A stretch of 64,000 bases of DNA from Poa pratensis (taxonomy: Eukaryota; Streptophyta; Magnoliopsida; Poales; Poaceae): positions 23,969,236 to 24,033,235 of the forward strand of contig CAMZMU010000071.1 in NCBI GenBank assembly GCA_947311845.1. The letters are read 5' to 3'. Position numbers and translations under genes: made by a program. Positions 43,681 through 55,700 of the stretch are shown piece by piece. Within the stretch, counting starts at the first letter, position 1. Each line of letters begins with the position of its first letter. Under the pieces are notes generated by a model. It worked only from the letters and a program-made list of their open reading frames with translations, was not told the origin of the DNA and made no database searches.

Positions 43681-43763
43681 AAAGTTAGGTTGACAGGGAA
43701 GTACAAAATGTTGCTTCTGTCATCATGACGAGAATATAATGCATTTTTCTTCTAGTGTGCATA

Positions 43764-44958
43764 TCTATACTTTTTATAAAGCAAAACCACACTAAGTGTA
43801 ATTTAAAAATCTATCTTCACATGCAAGCTATCCACATCACTTGCTCTTTTAGCCAATCATTTGTCCATGTCATCCCACTAAAATTTATTGATTATTTTCT
43901 ATATCTACATGCAAGTATCCACATCATCATATCATTTTTAGCCCATCAAATTGTCCACATTTTTTATGTTCGAATGATAAGATCACAGAATGTCGCTATG
44001 TAGTTTACATAAGTAAGTCATGTGAAAGTAGAACGCTAGAATTTGTTTTGCTCGTGAACGTTTTGCCAGTTAGTTTTAATGATGAAAACCATATAGTGGT
44101 AATTCAAAATTATGAGCTCTTCTATATATTCACTCAAGAAGTTTCTAGAAATATTATGCGGCAATGTGCATGCATTTTTCTGCAAGCCATACGCAACATT
44201 CGTTCTTCAACCCATTGAAATATTTTATCTATATCAATAAGATACACCCCTAAATCATAACACTCTTTAAATTATAAACCACATATACATTCAATGTTCT
44301 TATAAAGCAAAACCTCACTAAGTGTAATCAATATTATCTATCTTCACATGCAAGTTATCCACATCACTTGCTCTTTTAGCCAATTAATTGTTCATGTCAT
44401 CCCACTAACATTCATTAATTACTTTCTATATCTACATGCAAATATTCACATCATCTTTTTCTAGCCATCAAATTGTCTACATCATTTTTTATGTTTGAAT
44501 GATAAGATCACACAATATCGCTATTTAGTTACACAAGTAAATCATGTGCAAGTAGAACGCCGGAATTAATTTCGCTCGTGAAAGTTTTGCCGGTTATTTT
44601 TAATGATGAAAACCATATAGTTGTTATTTGAAATTATGGGGATCTTCTATATGTATTCACTTAAAAAGTTTCTATAAATATTATGCGGCAATGTGCATGT
44701 CATTTTCCTTCAAGCCATACACAACATCCGTTTCTTCAGCCCGGTGATATAATTTTATCTATATCAATCAGATATACCCCTAAAACATAATAATCTTTAA
44801 ATTGTAAACCACACATACATTCAATGTATAATTTTTTTAGCCTCTTGACCGCCATGATTAACAAAATTTTGCATATTTATTTAATCAATTTTAGATTTCA
44901 TGTGTTTTATTAAATTTCTTAAGAGATATCTGCTACAACGCGCGTGGTGTCGTTCTAG
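43764..44958 (+). mobile_element. Non-autonomous Helitron with an internal tandem repeat
   Basis: It starts TCTATACTTTTTATAAAGC (43764) after an A and ends CTAG (44955-44958) before a T, as Helitrons do. Just before the end, ACAACGC-GCGTGGTGT can pair as the usual 3' hairpin with one mismatch. There is no Rep/helicase coding. Inside, a unit of about 526 bp starting TATAAAGCAAAACC (43775) is repeated from 44301 with clear divergence. Confidence 0.75.
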
Positions 44959-45035
44959 TTCTATTTTGTCATCCAAGAGGTTTCGAACTTGTATCCACTT
45001 CGTAGTGTTGCAAATATTTTTTGCAACTGGCTACG

Positions 45036-45869
45036 TAAGGGTGGGCGTTCGGTCATGACCGAAAATTCGGTCTTCAGTTTTCGGTCATTTTGGAATTCAG
45101 TCAGCACAATCTAAGGACCGTAATTTACTCACAAGTCTCGAGGACCGAGAAATTCGGGTACATGAAATTTCGGTCTCTACTTCGGTCATGCCCGAATTTG
45201 ACACAAACATCTGATAGCTCCAAAATATTTCCGTAAGCTGGTGATCCATTGACTCACGTTCCAGGAGAGAGGTTGCAGCTTCATGCCGTAGTCTACTTGT
45301 CGATGTTGCACCGCAACTCGCCGGCTCGTCGTGACTTCGTGGCTTCGTGCCGGTGCCGCCGCAATCTTCCCCTCACCTCGATTCTGTCCAGAGACAGGTT
45401 GCGAGCAGGCTGAGACGGAGAGGTGGGCGAACGACGCCGTGGCAGAAGGTGGCGACCGGCCCCTCGTAGCGGACGGAAGGGAGCAGCAACTTGGCGGCTA
45501 GGGCGACGCTACGTCTGGGCAGGGGAATCGGGAGTGGAACCGTCCAGATTATGGATCGATATGGAAGATCTACAGTACGCTGGGGATGCTGGGCTGGGCC
45601 GCTCCATTCTTGCCTTCTTGGGCCTATGGTTTAGGTGGGACGCTCTGTAGCTCTCACGTAAATCGTCTGCTTCTCTCTAAAGAAAAACATAAATCGGTTG
45701 CTTCGGTTATTCGGGTTCTCTAGATGTATTGACCGAATTTCTGAAATAATTTCGGTCTTTTGAATTTGCTACCCAAATTTGCATTGGTCTTTTCGGTCTT
45801 GGGCATTTCGGTTTCGGTCTCGGTCTTTTCGGTTTCGGTTTTCGGTCATCGGTTTTTATGCCCACCCTA
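45036..45869. mobile_element. hAT-type non-autonomous element, 834 bp
   Basis: The left end TAAGGGTGGGCG and right end TGCCCACCCTA are near-complementary. TGGCTACG is repeated exactly at 45028-45035 and 45870-45877, an 8-bp TSD diagnostic for hAT. Both subterminal parts are packed with CGGTC, TTTCGGTC and TTCGGTTTTC motifs. The 75-codon GC-rich frame in the middle is not considered a gene. Confidence 0.88.
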
Positions 45870-45877
45870 TGGCTACG

Positions 45878-46420
45878 AGCAATAGAACACAATGATAGAA
45901 TCCTAATTCGGTGGCAGTGGTTGCCTTATTATGTTCACTATGGTTATGTAGAAATGACGTGGTTTTCAATTCTTTGTTCTCCCTAGCAGATTATTTTTCA
46001 GTGTGCATCTCCGGGAATGGTCTATTTTTCAGAAAGCAGAATACCGTGTTCTCTTTATGGTATGCTCGTGTTTAGACCAAGTGCCAAAATTATTTTTATT
46101 CCCAAGGAACATAGTCTTAAATATCGGCACTTCATATCCCGAGGCATCTACACTAGCGCAATGGTGACATATGTTTTTACCACATGCGGATGGTGGCATA
46201 GTCATGGATCGGCGTTCCACATTTTAGCCATCCCGATAGCCACGTCTTTTGTGTATCTGTGCCTTTCACTTCTACCCTTTTTTCTTTCACTTCTACCCAT
46301 TTTTCTTCTTTACGGCCGTGTGAGTCTTGTAGTGCATATGTCGGGTGTAAACTCCTTATTTATATCACCTTGATGTGAACTGTTTGAGTTTAATAAAGCA
46401 AAGTTTATCTGGAAAAAAAA
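45878..46420 (+). mobile_element. Probable LINE 3' end
   Basis: The block ends GTTTGAGTTTAATAAAGCAAAG followed by a short leader and A9 (46411-46420), the form of a plant LINE 3' terminus. No zinc-finger or reverse transcriptase motif could be made out. A short duplication (CTTTCACTTCTACCC) occurs near 46261-46300. Confidence 0.4.
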
Positions 46421-46495
46421 AGATGCACCTTTAACAACCGGCACGTGCGAGGAAACTCCTAGTTTCATTTCTCTGTGCAGATTTAATGGTATATT

Positions 46496-46600
46496 CTTTT
46501 TTTTTAAAGGACGCACCGTCCATCTTTCTTATTGAAAGCTACAACTTTATAAGATTCAATAATGATTTATGATATAAGAAAGTTAACATAAATAAGGATC
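46496..46600 (-). mobile_element. Probable short LINE 3' remnant
   Basis: TTTTTTTTTAAAGGACGCACCG at about 46497 looks like a reversed poly(A) tail and LINE 3' end. The extent is unclear. Confidence 0.3.
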
Positions 46601-46945
46601 GTTTTAGTTCAATGCAGGCCTACTTACAGCGTGGTTCGGGAAGATATTTGCTAGATGGACCCTGAACAACTAACGCTTATCTTGAATCGATGACGATGTG
46701 CATAATTGGTGCATCATACTTGTCCAAGACGTAACTGAGACTGTGCAAACGAATGCAACACAACAACGGTGGGAATAAACTGATTCGATATGTCTGCTTT
46801 CACAATGAAGCCCAGCAAAGGTGAGAAAGAGAGGACATCATTTTGAACTGCTTTTCAAGACCCTTTTTCTTAAGAACATTTCGAACCGGTATTACCCTTC
46901 CAGACAACGGTAGGCATGGATCACATCAGCTTATAGCCAAGTGAG
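46600..46945. repeat. Diverged repeat, copy 2 (partner at 38945-39230)
   Basis: Ordered matches to copy 1 as listed there. Copy 2 is slightly longer. It is about 320 bp from the Copia insertion site. Confidence 0.7.
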
Positions 46946-47263
46946 TTTCAGTAGTATAACAGGGCCGATTGAAAAATTAAGAGAGGGGAAAATCCTGAAA
47001 GGAGGCGTAAGCTCGATTACTAATCCCAGGAGCCTTGACTGTATCCGGTCCTGATTAGAAGAAAACTCCAAAAATACCGACACGGTTTAGCAGACAGACA
47101 TGAACTGTACGCTTGACCAGACTCAAGTCATGCATGCCGAATTGCTGTCCATGCCAGAAGAGCCTGAAGTTTAATCTATCCTGGCATGACCTGATTTTTT
47201 TTAAAACGGAGTGGCATGACCTGATCAAATCTATTCTACTCACAACAAAATGGTTGCCCCTGG
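46946..47263. other. Spacer before the Copia element
   Basis: No gene was recognised. It ends in the Copia TSD GATAA (47264-47268). Confidence 0.4.
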
Positions 47264-47268
47264 GATAA

Positions 47269-48245
47269 TGTTGGAATATTAGGCATAATTTTCATGATTA
47301 ATTCCAGAATATTAAACATGACAATCGCAACTACTAACATGTTAAACACAAACATACTAGATGTACTAATTAACATGAACAACAGCAACACATACGCCAA
47401 CATATCCATAGTAAAACAGTTCGGTTTATGCAGCGCGTACCGAACAGTTGTAGATGAAGCAGCCGTTGAAGCAGCGACGGCAGCAGCTTGAGCGGCTTCG
47501 GTGCCGGCAACAGCTCGAAGAAGACGACGTTGGAGACGACCCGCCCGCGTATCCGGCGATCGTCCAGGAAGCGAGCCGTGATGAAGAACTTGAAAGCAGT
47601 CGCGCGGAGCGCTTCCCAAAAACCTTATTCGCCCTCTCCCGTACAGGATCACAAGGACGAGCGGTTCCGGAGACCTGCTGTCCCGTTCGCCGGTGCACGC
47701 CGGCGCACGGGATGGAGTAGACTACGGTGGCGGCGCAAGGCACGAGATTGGCAAAACCTAGATTGGTTCGGTGTGTGACGGCGCACGCAGTGCACGGCAA
47801 TATATAGTGCGGTTCGGAAAACCCTAACGGGTACAACGTGGGCCGGCCACGTCGCACACGTTTGAGTCGGTTACAGCAGCCCACGATCCGGTAGCGATCC
47901 GAATTGGCTAAGCTGTACACGTACGCTAACACGACTCGTTTTTCCTGAACTGCAAAAATATAAGCATCGGCTCGGCTCATTCCCGCAACCCGCGGCGTGT
48001 CGTGACGGACGGCGGCGGAGGAGGAGGAGGAGTGCGCACGAGAGAGCCTTCTATTCTCAGCCAGCACACCAAGTGATAGAACACTCCACTATATAAAGTG
48101 GTGCAGCTCTCTCTAAGCTAGCAGTATGGGACTAAACTTTAGTCACGTACATGCACCTCCAAAATTCTGCCATGCACATGGGCCAATTTGAGATTTCCAG
48201 AATTGCTTATATGGGCTGCCCACTAATGGGCCCAATATTCTAACA
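47269..48245 (-). repeat. 3' LTR of the Copia element
   Basis: 977 bp. It contains CAGCGACGGCAG and one extra GAG-type triplet that the other LTR lacks. Open frames inside are shared by both LTRs and overlap on both strands, so they are not taken as genes. Confidence 0.94.
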
Positions 48246-48256
48246 ATCCCCCACCA
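48246..48256 (-). other. Polypurine tract of the Copia element
   Basis: On the minus strand TGGTGGGGGAT lies directly before the 3' LTR start TGTTAG. Confidence 0.7.
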
Positions 48257-48788
48257 GATCTCAAATTCCCATTTAGAGATTTTGCCAAACCTCGTTTCTT
48301 GTTTATATACCAGTGTTTCAGCAGAGACTGTTAAGTTGAACTTCCGCCTAGAGCTTCAAGCTACATCTACCAGCAACTTGAACAATGGACGAACCTTGAA
48401 TTGCAAGTTTGGTGCCAATAGACTTCACTCAAAGTCATAACCAGTACGTGGCTGCCAGTAGCCTACCCCGCGGGTGGAGCATATGCGTCATACTCCCTGG
48501 TCTCTTCATGAGTTTACTAGAGATCACCCAAATCTCATAGACTGCGACGTTTAACAGTCGGACTCATATAGGTGTGTTCTTTCAAGGTCGCTCTGTAGGA
48601 TAGCACCTTTGCTACGAATAGCCAACAGAAACACATTAAGGCATGTCGCCAACCTGCCTTACAGAATTTGAGAGTTATGCATCTTCACATAGAGAGGGTT
48701 AAATAAAAACTCTCCTCTGTCAAACCACTAGCTTGTTCTTCCCAGGTCCTAATTCACGGGATCTCCGATCACATAGGTTGGGTTACCA
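48257..48788 (-). other. Non-coding segment between pol and the 3' LTR of the Copia element
   Basis: It follows the pol stop codon on the minus strand. Nothing else was recognised. Confidence 0.6.
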
Positions 48789-51700
48789 CTATGGTGTAAC
48801 GCTCACGGGTCTCAACCCCATCTCTCTCGATGCACTGTCTATCACATTACGTGATAGTCCCTTTGTAAAGGGATCTGCCAGGTTTTTGTCAGTTTGAACA
48901 TAACTAACAGTCATTACTCCGGAGTTTCTCATTTTCCTGACAGACTTCAAGCGTCTTTTAACGTGTCTTGATGACTTCGCATTATCCTTAGCACTGTTCA
49001 CTTTCATGATAACCGTCTGGTTGTCACATTCATAAGGATGGCCGGTAATGGTTGCTCAACCACCGGCAAGTCCATCAAGAGCTCACGCAGCCATTCTGTC
49101 TCAACAGAAGCTGTATCTAAAGCAGTAAGTTCTGCTTCCATGGTTGACCTCGTCAAAATGGTCTGTTTGCAAGACCTCCATGACACTGCGCCACCTCCAA
49201 GAATAAATGCATATCCACTTGTGGCGTAGAGCTCATCAACATCTGAGATCCAGTTCGCATCACAGTATCCCTCAAGCACCGCAGGGTGCCCTGAATAGTG
49301 AATCCCATAACTCATTGTACCGTTCAGATAGCGCATGACCCTTTCAAGTGCATGCCAATGATCAATACCCGGGTTAGACATGAACCTGCTCAACTTGCTC
49401 ACAGCAAAAGAGATGTCAGGTCTGTCGCGCTCGCAAGGTACATGAGTGAACCGATCACTTGAGAATATCTTAATTGATCTCTCGTTTCCTTCTTGTTCTT
49501 TCTGAGTGTCACACTGGGATCATAGGGTGTTGGAGAAGGCTTGCTGTCTATATAACCAAAGCGGCTCAAGACCTTCTCAACATAGTGTGATTGCGTTAAC
49601 GTAATCCCACTCTCATCCCTAATCACTTAATGTTCAGGATCACATCAGCTTGTCCCAGATCTTTCATATCAAAGCTCTTTGACAGAAAAGACTTGACCTC
49701 ATTTATCACTATCATGCTTGTACCGAAAATCAGTATGTCATCAACATACAAGCATAATATAACACTATCGCCCCCACCATGGCGATAATATACACACCTA
49801 TCAGCCTCATTAATGGCAAAGCCTGCAGAAGTTAAAGTTCTGTCAAACTTCTCATGCCATTGCTTAGGTGCTTGCTTCAGCCCATACAAAGATTTTAACA
49901 ATTTGCACACCTTTCTCTCTTCACCTTTTACTACAAACCCATCAGGCTGATCCATATAAATCTCCTCTTCCAGCTCTCCGTTAAGGAAAGCTGTCTTCAC
50001 GTCCATTTGATGAACGAAGAGATTATAGGAGGCAGCCAGGGAAAGTAGTACACGAATGGTGGTGAGACGAGCAACAGGTGAATAGGTGTCAAAGTAATCT
50101 TCGCCTTCACGCTGGGTGTAGCCCTTGGCCACTAGCCTTGCCTTGTACTTCTCAATAGTACCATCAGGCTTTAGCTTCTTCTTGAACACCCACTTACAGC
50201 CCACCGGTTTGCAACCGTAGGGTCTTTCAGATAATTCCCAAGTTCCATTAGAAAGAATCGAGTCCATCTCATTATGGACAGCTTCTTTCCAGTCATCAGC
50301 ATCAGGAGATGCAAATGCCTCTGCAATGGACGTGGGAGTATTGTCCACAAGGTACACAATGAAATCATCACCAAAGGATTTTTCGGTCCTCTGTCTCTTG
50401 CTCCTCTTGGGAGCTGATTCATTGTCATCCTTCTCAAGGACTTCCTCAACAAGTGGTTGTTCAGAATGATCAACAGATGTACTAGGTTCAACAAGTATCT
50501 CAGAAGAAATTCTAGCAATGCTATGCATATCCTTCATAGGAAATATGTTCTCAAAAATGTTGCATCACGAGATTCGAAATAGTATCAACATGCATATCAG
50601 GTATCTCAGATTTAACCACTAAAAATCTATAGCAAATGCTCCGATGAGCATAGCCTAGAAAGACACAATCCACTGTCTTTGGTCCAAGTTTACGTTTCTT
50701 AGGAATTGGCACATTGACTTTCGCCAAACATCCCCAAGTGCGTAAATAAGAAAGTGATGGTGTTCTCCCAGACCACTCCTCGTAAGGGGTCTTCTTTTTA
50801 TCCTTGTTTGGAACTCTATTCAGGACATGACACGCAGTCAATAAAGCCTCCCCCCACCATGCCTTAGATAAACCAGCAGTGTCCAACATGGCATTCACCA
50901 AATCGGTCAGCGTGCGGTTTTTCCTCTCAGCAACCCCGTTTGATTGGGGAGAATAGGGAGGCGTCCTCTCATGAATAATACCATGTTCCTCACAGAATTC
51001 ATCAAATATTTTGGAGAAGTACTCGCCACCACGATCCGACCTAAGACGTTTGATCTTTCTCTCTAATTGATTTTCTACTTCAGCTTTATAGATTTTAAAG
51101 TAGTCCATAGCCTCATCTTTAGTGTGCAACAAGTATACATAGCAGAACCTAGTAGCATCATCGATTAAAGTCATGCAATATTTCTTATCACCTTTTGTCA
51201 ACACGCCATTCATCTCACACAGATCCGAATGTACGAGTTCTAGAGGTGCCAAGTTTCTCTCCTCGGCTGCCTTGTGAGGCTTTCGAGGTTGCTTAGATTG
51301 CACACAGCTATGGCACTTAGAACCTTTGGCAACGGTGAAAGTAGGAATTAAACGCAAGCTGGAAAGTCTACTCATTAAACCAAAATTAACATGACATAAA
51401 CGAGAGTGCCACACATCGGCATCCGAATCCACACTGCCACAAATATGGTTTACTGACTTATTACAAAAATCCGATAATGAAAAGCGGAACAAGCCTCCGC
51501 ACTCATACCCTTTACCAATAAATTGTCCAAACTTTGACACAACTACTTTATTGGACTCCAAGACTAATTTAAACCCATCTCTGCATAGAAGGGAGCCGCT
51601 AACGAGATTCTTGTTCATAGTAGGGACATGCTGCACGTTCCTCAGCTGCACGATCTTCCCCGAAGTAAACTTCAGATCTACCGTGCCAACACCACGAACA

Positions 51701-52695
51701 GAAGCATGTGATCCATTCCCCATTAAGACGCTTGAATCGGCGACCTGATAAGATGTGAACATAGAGATGTCAGCGCACACATGAACATTAGCACCCGTAT
51801 CAATCCACCAACATGGAGATTGAAATACTGAAAGCACAAATGGTAAATTACCATACCCATCAGTATTGCTAGCGGTCACGACGTTGACATGCTTCTTCCC
51901 TTTCTTGTCTGCACGATCTGGGCAGTCCACAGAGAAGTGTCCGAGCTCTCCACAAGTGTAGCACTTTAGCTCAGATTTGTTCAGCATCTTCTTCTTCTTC
52001 TTGAAAGAAGTAGTCTTGGTAGGCATGTTGAAGGAAGGCTTACTCTTTGCCTTGTTCTTGCCATGGTGAAAGTTCTTCTGCACCATATTGGCGCTAGACT
52101 GACCTTCACCTTTCTCAGCGGTGTCCTTAGCCCGAGCCTTCTCCTCAACATCAAGAGACGCTATCAGGTTTTCAACCGATATCTCCTGTCTCTTGTGTTT
52201 GAGAGTTGTGGCGAAGTTCCTCCATGAAGAGGGCAACTTTGCAATAATGCAACCAGCCACAAACTTGTCAGGTAAGGCACACTTAGCGTGCTCAAGCTCC
52301 TTCGCAATGCACTGTATCTCATGAGCCTGTTCGACTACAGAACGGTTGTTAACCATCCTGAAGTCATGGAAGCTCTCCATGATGTACAGTTCACTGCCAG
52401 CATCTGCTACACCGAACTTAGCGTTCAGTGCCTCCCAGAGCTCTTTGGCATCTGTGATGTGCATGTACACATCAAACAGTTTGTTGCTAAGAGCACTCAG
52501 AACGAGTCCCACAAAGGCAGTATTGGTTTCCTTGAACTTATTCTGATCTTGCTCAGATATAGTTCCTTCAGGTAAACCCTCACTAGCCTCGAACACTTTT
52601 AGAGATCGCAACCACAGTGTGGTCTTGTACTGCCATCTCTTAAAGTCCACACCGGCAAACTTGTCCGGTCTCAGCGCATCGGATAGATGTCCCAT
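48789..52695 (-). pseudogene. Copia gag-pol polyprotein with four frame breaks
   Basis: The start is MGHLSDALRPDKFAG at 52695, the first ATG after the LTR; the frame is also open into the LTR. In order: a UBN2-type gag (FKRWQYKTTLWL); a zinc knuckle, CYTCGELGHFSVDC; protease (WWIDTGANVHV, active site DTGA); the pre-integrase region (WHSRLCHVNFGLM); integrase with D in TLIDDATRF, D in RLRSDRGGEYF and E in SNGVAERKNRTL; reverse transcriptase with VHQMDVKTAFLNG and YVDDILIF; and RNase H with GYCDANWISD and STMEAELTAL. The C-terminus has YVQTDKNLADPFTKGL. The reading shifts at about 50555 (a T run), 49625, 49410 and 49020; the rest is uninterrupted. Confidence 0.93.
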
Positions 52696-52740
52696 GTTTA
52701 ACTCAGGAAATTGCCTATAACACATATAAGGTTTTTGGAT

Positions 52741-53701
52741 TGTTGGAATACTAGGCATAATTTCCATGATTAATTCCAGAATATTAAACATGACAACGCA
52801 ACTACTAACATGTTAAACACAAACATACTAGATGTACTAATTAACATGAACAGCAGCAACACATACGCCAACATATCCATAGTAAAACAGTTCGGTTTAT
52901 GCAGCGCGTACCGAACAGTTGCAGATGAAGCAGCCGTTGAAGCAGCTTGAGCGGCTTCGGTGCGGCAACAGCTCGAAGAAGACGACGTTGGAGACGACCC
53001 GCCCGCGTATCCGGCGATCGTCCAGGAAGGCGAGCCGTGATGAAGAACTTGAAAGCAGTCGCGCGGAGCGCTTCCCAAAAACCTTATTCGCCCTCTCCCG
53101 TACAGGATCACAAGGACGAGCGGTTCCGGAGACCTGCTGTCCCGTTCGCCGGTGCACGCCGGCGCACGGGATGGAGTAGACTACGGTGGCGGCGCAAGGC
53201 ACGAGATTGGCAAAACCTAGATTGGTTCGGTGTGTGACGGCGCACGCAGTGCACGGCAATATATAGTGCGGTTCGGAAAACCCTAACGGGTACAACGTGG
53301 GCCGGCCACGTCGCACACGTTTGAGTCGGTTACAGCAGCCCACGATCCGGTAGCGATCCGAATTGGCTAAGCTGTACACGTACGCTAACACGACTCGTTT
53401 TTCCTGAACTGCAAAAATATAAGCATCGGCTCGGCTCATTCCCGCAACCCGCGGCGTGTCGTGACGGACGGCGGCGGAGGAGGAGGAGTGCGCACGAGAG
53501 AGCCTTCTATTCTCAGCCAGCACACCAAGTGATAGAACACTCCACTATATAAAGTGGTGCAGCTCTCTCTAAGCTAGCAGTATGGGACTAAACTTTAGTC
53601 ACGTACATGCACCTCCAAAATTCTGCCATGCACATGGGCCAATTTGAGATTTCCAGAATTATTTATATGGGCTGCCCACTAATGGGTCCAATATTCTAAC
53701 A
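52741..53701 (-). repeat. 5' LTR of the Copia element
   Basis: 961 bp. On the minus strand the TATA region CACTTTATATAGTGG (within 53557-53542) is part of a near-palindrome, followed by a CT-rich stretch. This is the likely promoter. The tRNA primer site downstream is not a standard TGGTATCAGAG. Confidence 0.93.
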
Positions 53702-53965
53702 GATAATACTAATATCCTTTCTTTTTCTTCTTCTTCTACAGGAAGGCGTTGTCCCAACATGGTGATGTGCAAGCAAGGAAGTGCCCACTTCCTGAATCCC
53801 TACCGAAACCCAAACAAAGGATCGATCACCAACGGCACCACACCCTGCGCACATGCCTACATGCACATTTCCTGTCTGACTAGGACACATAATTAAGCCA
53901 AACTCTAAATCCTCACCAAATTTATACAGCCCTTTGGAAAGAGAAGCAGGAGCTTGCACTGCCAT
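53702..53965 (-). CDS. Possible ORF truncated by the Copia insertion
   Basis: A minus-strand frame starts MAVQAPASLSKGLYKFGEDL, continues FGLIMCPSQTGNVHVGMCAG and ends in a basic run just before the LTR, where the Copia insertion supplies the stop codon. The composition looks protein-like (several C, G and V residues), but I recognise no family. Against it, TTCTTCTTCTTCTACAG on the opposite strand (53727-53743) looks like a splice acceptor, so a plus-strand exon is an alternative reading. Confidence 0.25.
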
Positions 53966-55700
53966 TGCTGCTGCATTGAACCAGAGATCAGATGTCAGCA
54001 GAATAAATGCTTGCTTTAGGATTTAGGCATGGGAAACAGGCAATCACAGCCGTCTGGATCGAAGGGGATCCAGCCATGTGCTTAGCGCATCTAAGAATTA
54101 TTAGTAATCGTTTTGTGTGCTGAACAAACACGGAGTCGTCAGATCACGGAGGAAACGGCAACACCGTCGCTTGCGCGATTTCATACTGCATCGGAAGGTT
54201 CCGTACCGAGCAGAAGAAAATCGTTACTATACTATTTATGATGATAAATTATAAGATGGAGAGGGTTCAGTGGCGCAGTTGGAATAGGGGAGGAACTCTG
54301 GTGCCCTCCCCTCACGACGTGCAGCCCAGTTTTGCGCCACTGAAACTCCGGCTCGGTTGGGTCGGGTGTGCGTGCGTGCGAGACGCGAGATGAGAGGAAA
54401 TATTGCGAACTTGCGATCTCGCGACAAGAGAAATTTCGACAGGAGTGACGGTCAACCGTTCTTCCCCCTGGGCTGAGTTATGTAATTAACTTTGGTGGCG
54501 TATAAACAATCTGCTCTTTGGAACATTCTATTCCAAAACCCATATTTCTTTAGTGGCAAAGCACAACGTTGCATGGCAGCATATGGGCGACGAGTTTATC
54601 AAGCCTCCGGTGTCGATCCCAGCAGGCGTGTTAACCGGAGAATCTTGTGAAACACGCAGCAAAGATTGTGCTAGCCCCTAATCATTCTGGCAGACGATCT
54701 TTTATTTTGAATACTTTTATTTGGGCGTGTTAGGTCAGAAAGAAACTCGATTAGAATCTCCGTTTTTTCAGCTCGACTGATCACGAAAAGGAAGAACCAG
54801 GCAGCGTTGCTAAAAGGCGCGCACCGGAGGCTCAGCTCACTGTCGTGCTAATCGAGCTGGCTGGCAGCCATGGAAAAACGCAGGCATCGACACCGGAGGC
54901 TTGTCCGATCGACGACAGCTCCGCGACAGGCAACAGCATCAATGGTGACTGGCACGTGCGGCTAACAAACCACTGCCTTTCGCATTCGCAGGCTTCACCG
55001 CAAGTACACCCGTCGAGATTAGCCCTGACGGAGGCCGATCGAGTGACTGACCAACCGACCGACGACAGCTTAGCTCCACCGGCTCGCGACGATCTCGCCG
55101 GGAATTCACCCCGCCATTTTGGCCGTTCCACATGTCGCATTTCGCGGCAGGACGGCGGCCCTGATTGTAGGCCTGATCGATCGGCATCTGCCGCTCGATT
55201 GGAGAAAGATTAGGCCTCTACTTTTACCCGCGCTACAGAGCTATAGTAAGCTCGACTCTCTGTAAATGGAGGTTTTGATGATTTTGCTGGCATCTACGGA
55301 GTAGAACTTTAGGTGGCAATTATCAAGAAAAAATAGGGGTAGAGTGTAGTTTATCTTCCTCTCCGATCGAGCACGCAAGCTCGGATCTTACTCTTGTCTT
55401 GTCGTGTGTTAATTAGCTATGATCTAGGATTGTTACTTGATGGCAAACGAAACGAGCGTGCTGGGCAAAGTTCTCCTGGTAGGAGTGTTTGTTTAGACGT
55501 ACGTTGCTATGATAGCCCCACAAAGATGCATGACCCGTTAAATAATTTCGGATCATTGGTGCCTTTCTGGCTATGGCTTTCACGTTTAGTGCTTTTTCAG
55601 AATTTAAAAAGAATCGAGATTATCTGTCAGATAATACACGGCCATGAATTTTAGGTTGTAATTTTGGCATATCTTAATGGTTCACTCAGTTCATTTTGAA
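53966..55700. other. Low-copy spacer, no recognised gene
   Basis: GC-mixed sequence. The longest frame (plus strand 54845-55213, 122 codons, S/T/D/P-rich) has no recognisable domain and competes with an open frame on the other strand. No transposon ends were seen. It could contain regulatory or untranslated sequence of an unrecognised gene. Confidence 0.3.

Larger units (their letters stand above)
47269..53701 (-). mobile_element. Young Copia LTR retrotransposon
   Basis: LTRs at 47269-48245 and 52741-53701 begin TGTTGGAATA and end TATTCTAACA as printed. The TSD GATAA is at 47264-47268 and 53702-53706. The single gag-pol frame reads on the minus strand with integrase before reverse transcriptase, the Copia order. 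A polypurine tract abuts the left LTR. The LTRs differ by roughly ten substitutions plus a few indels by eye, and gag-pol has only four frame breaks, so insertion was recent. The target was sequence continuous with 46946-47263 and 53702 onward. Confidence 0.95.

Noticed and set aside
47426..48067. 213-codon frame in the Copia LTR (and its twin at 52897-53523)
   Set aside because: Present in both LTRs, overlaps the promoter and frames on the other strand, and shows no domain.
54845..55213. 122-codon ORF as a gene
   Set aside because: Low-complexity S/T/D/P composition, a competing frame on the minus strand and no domain; too weak to call.
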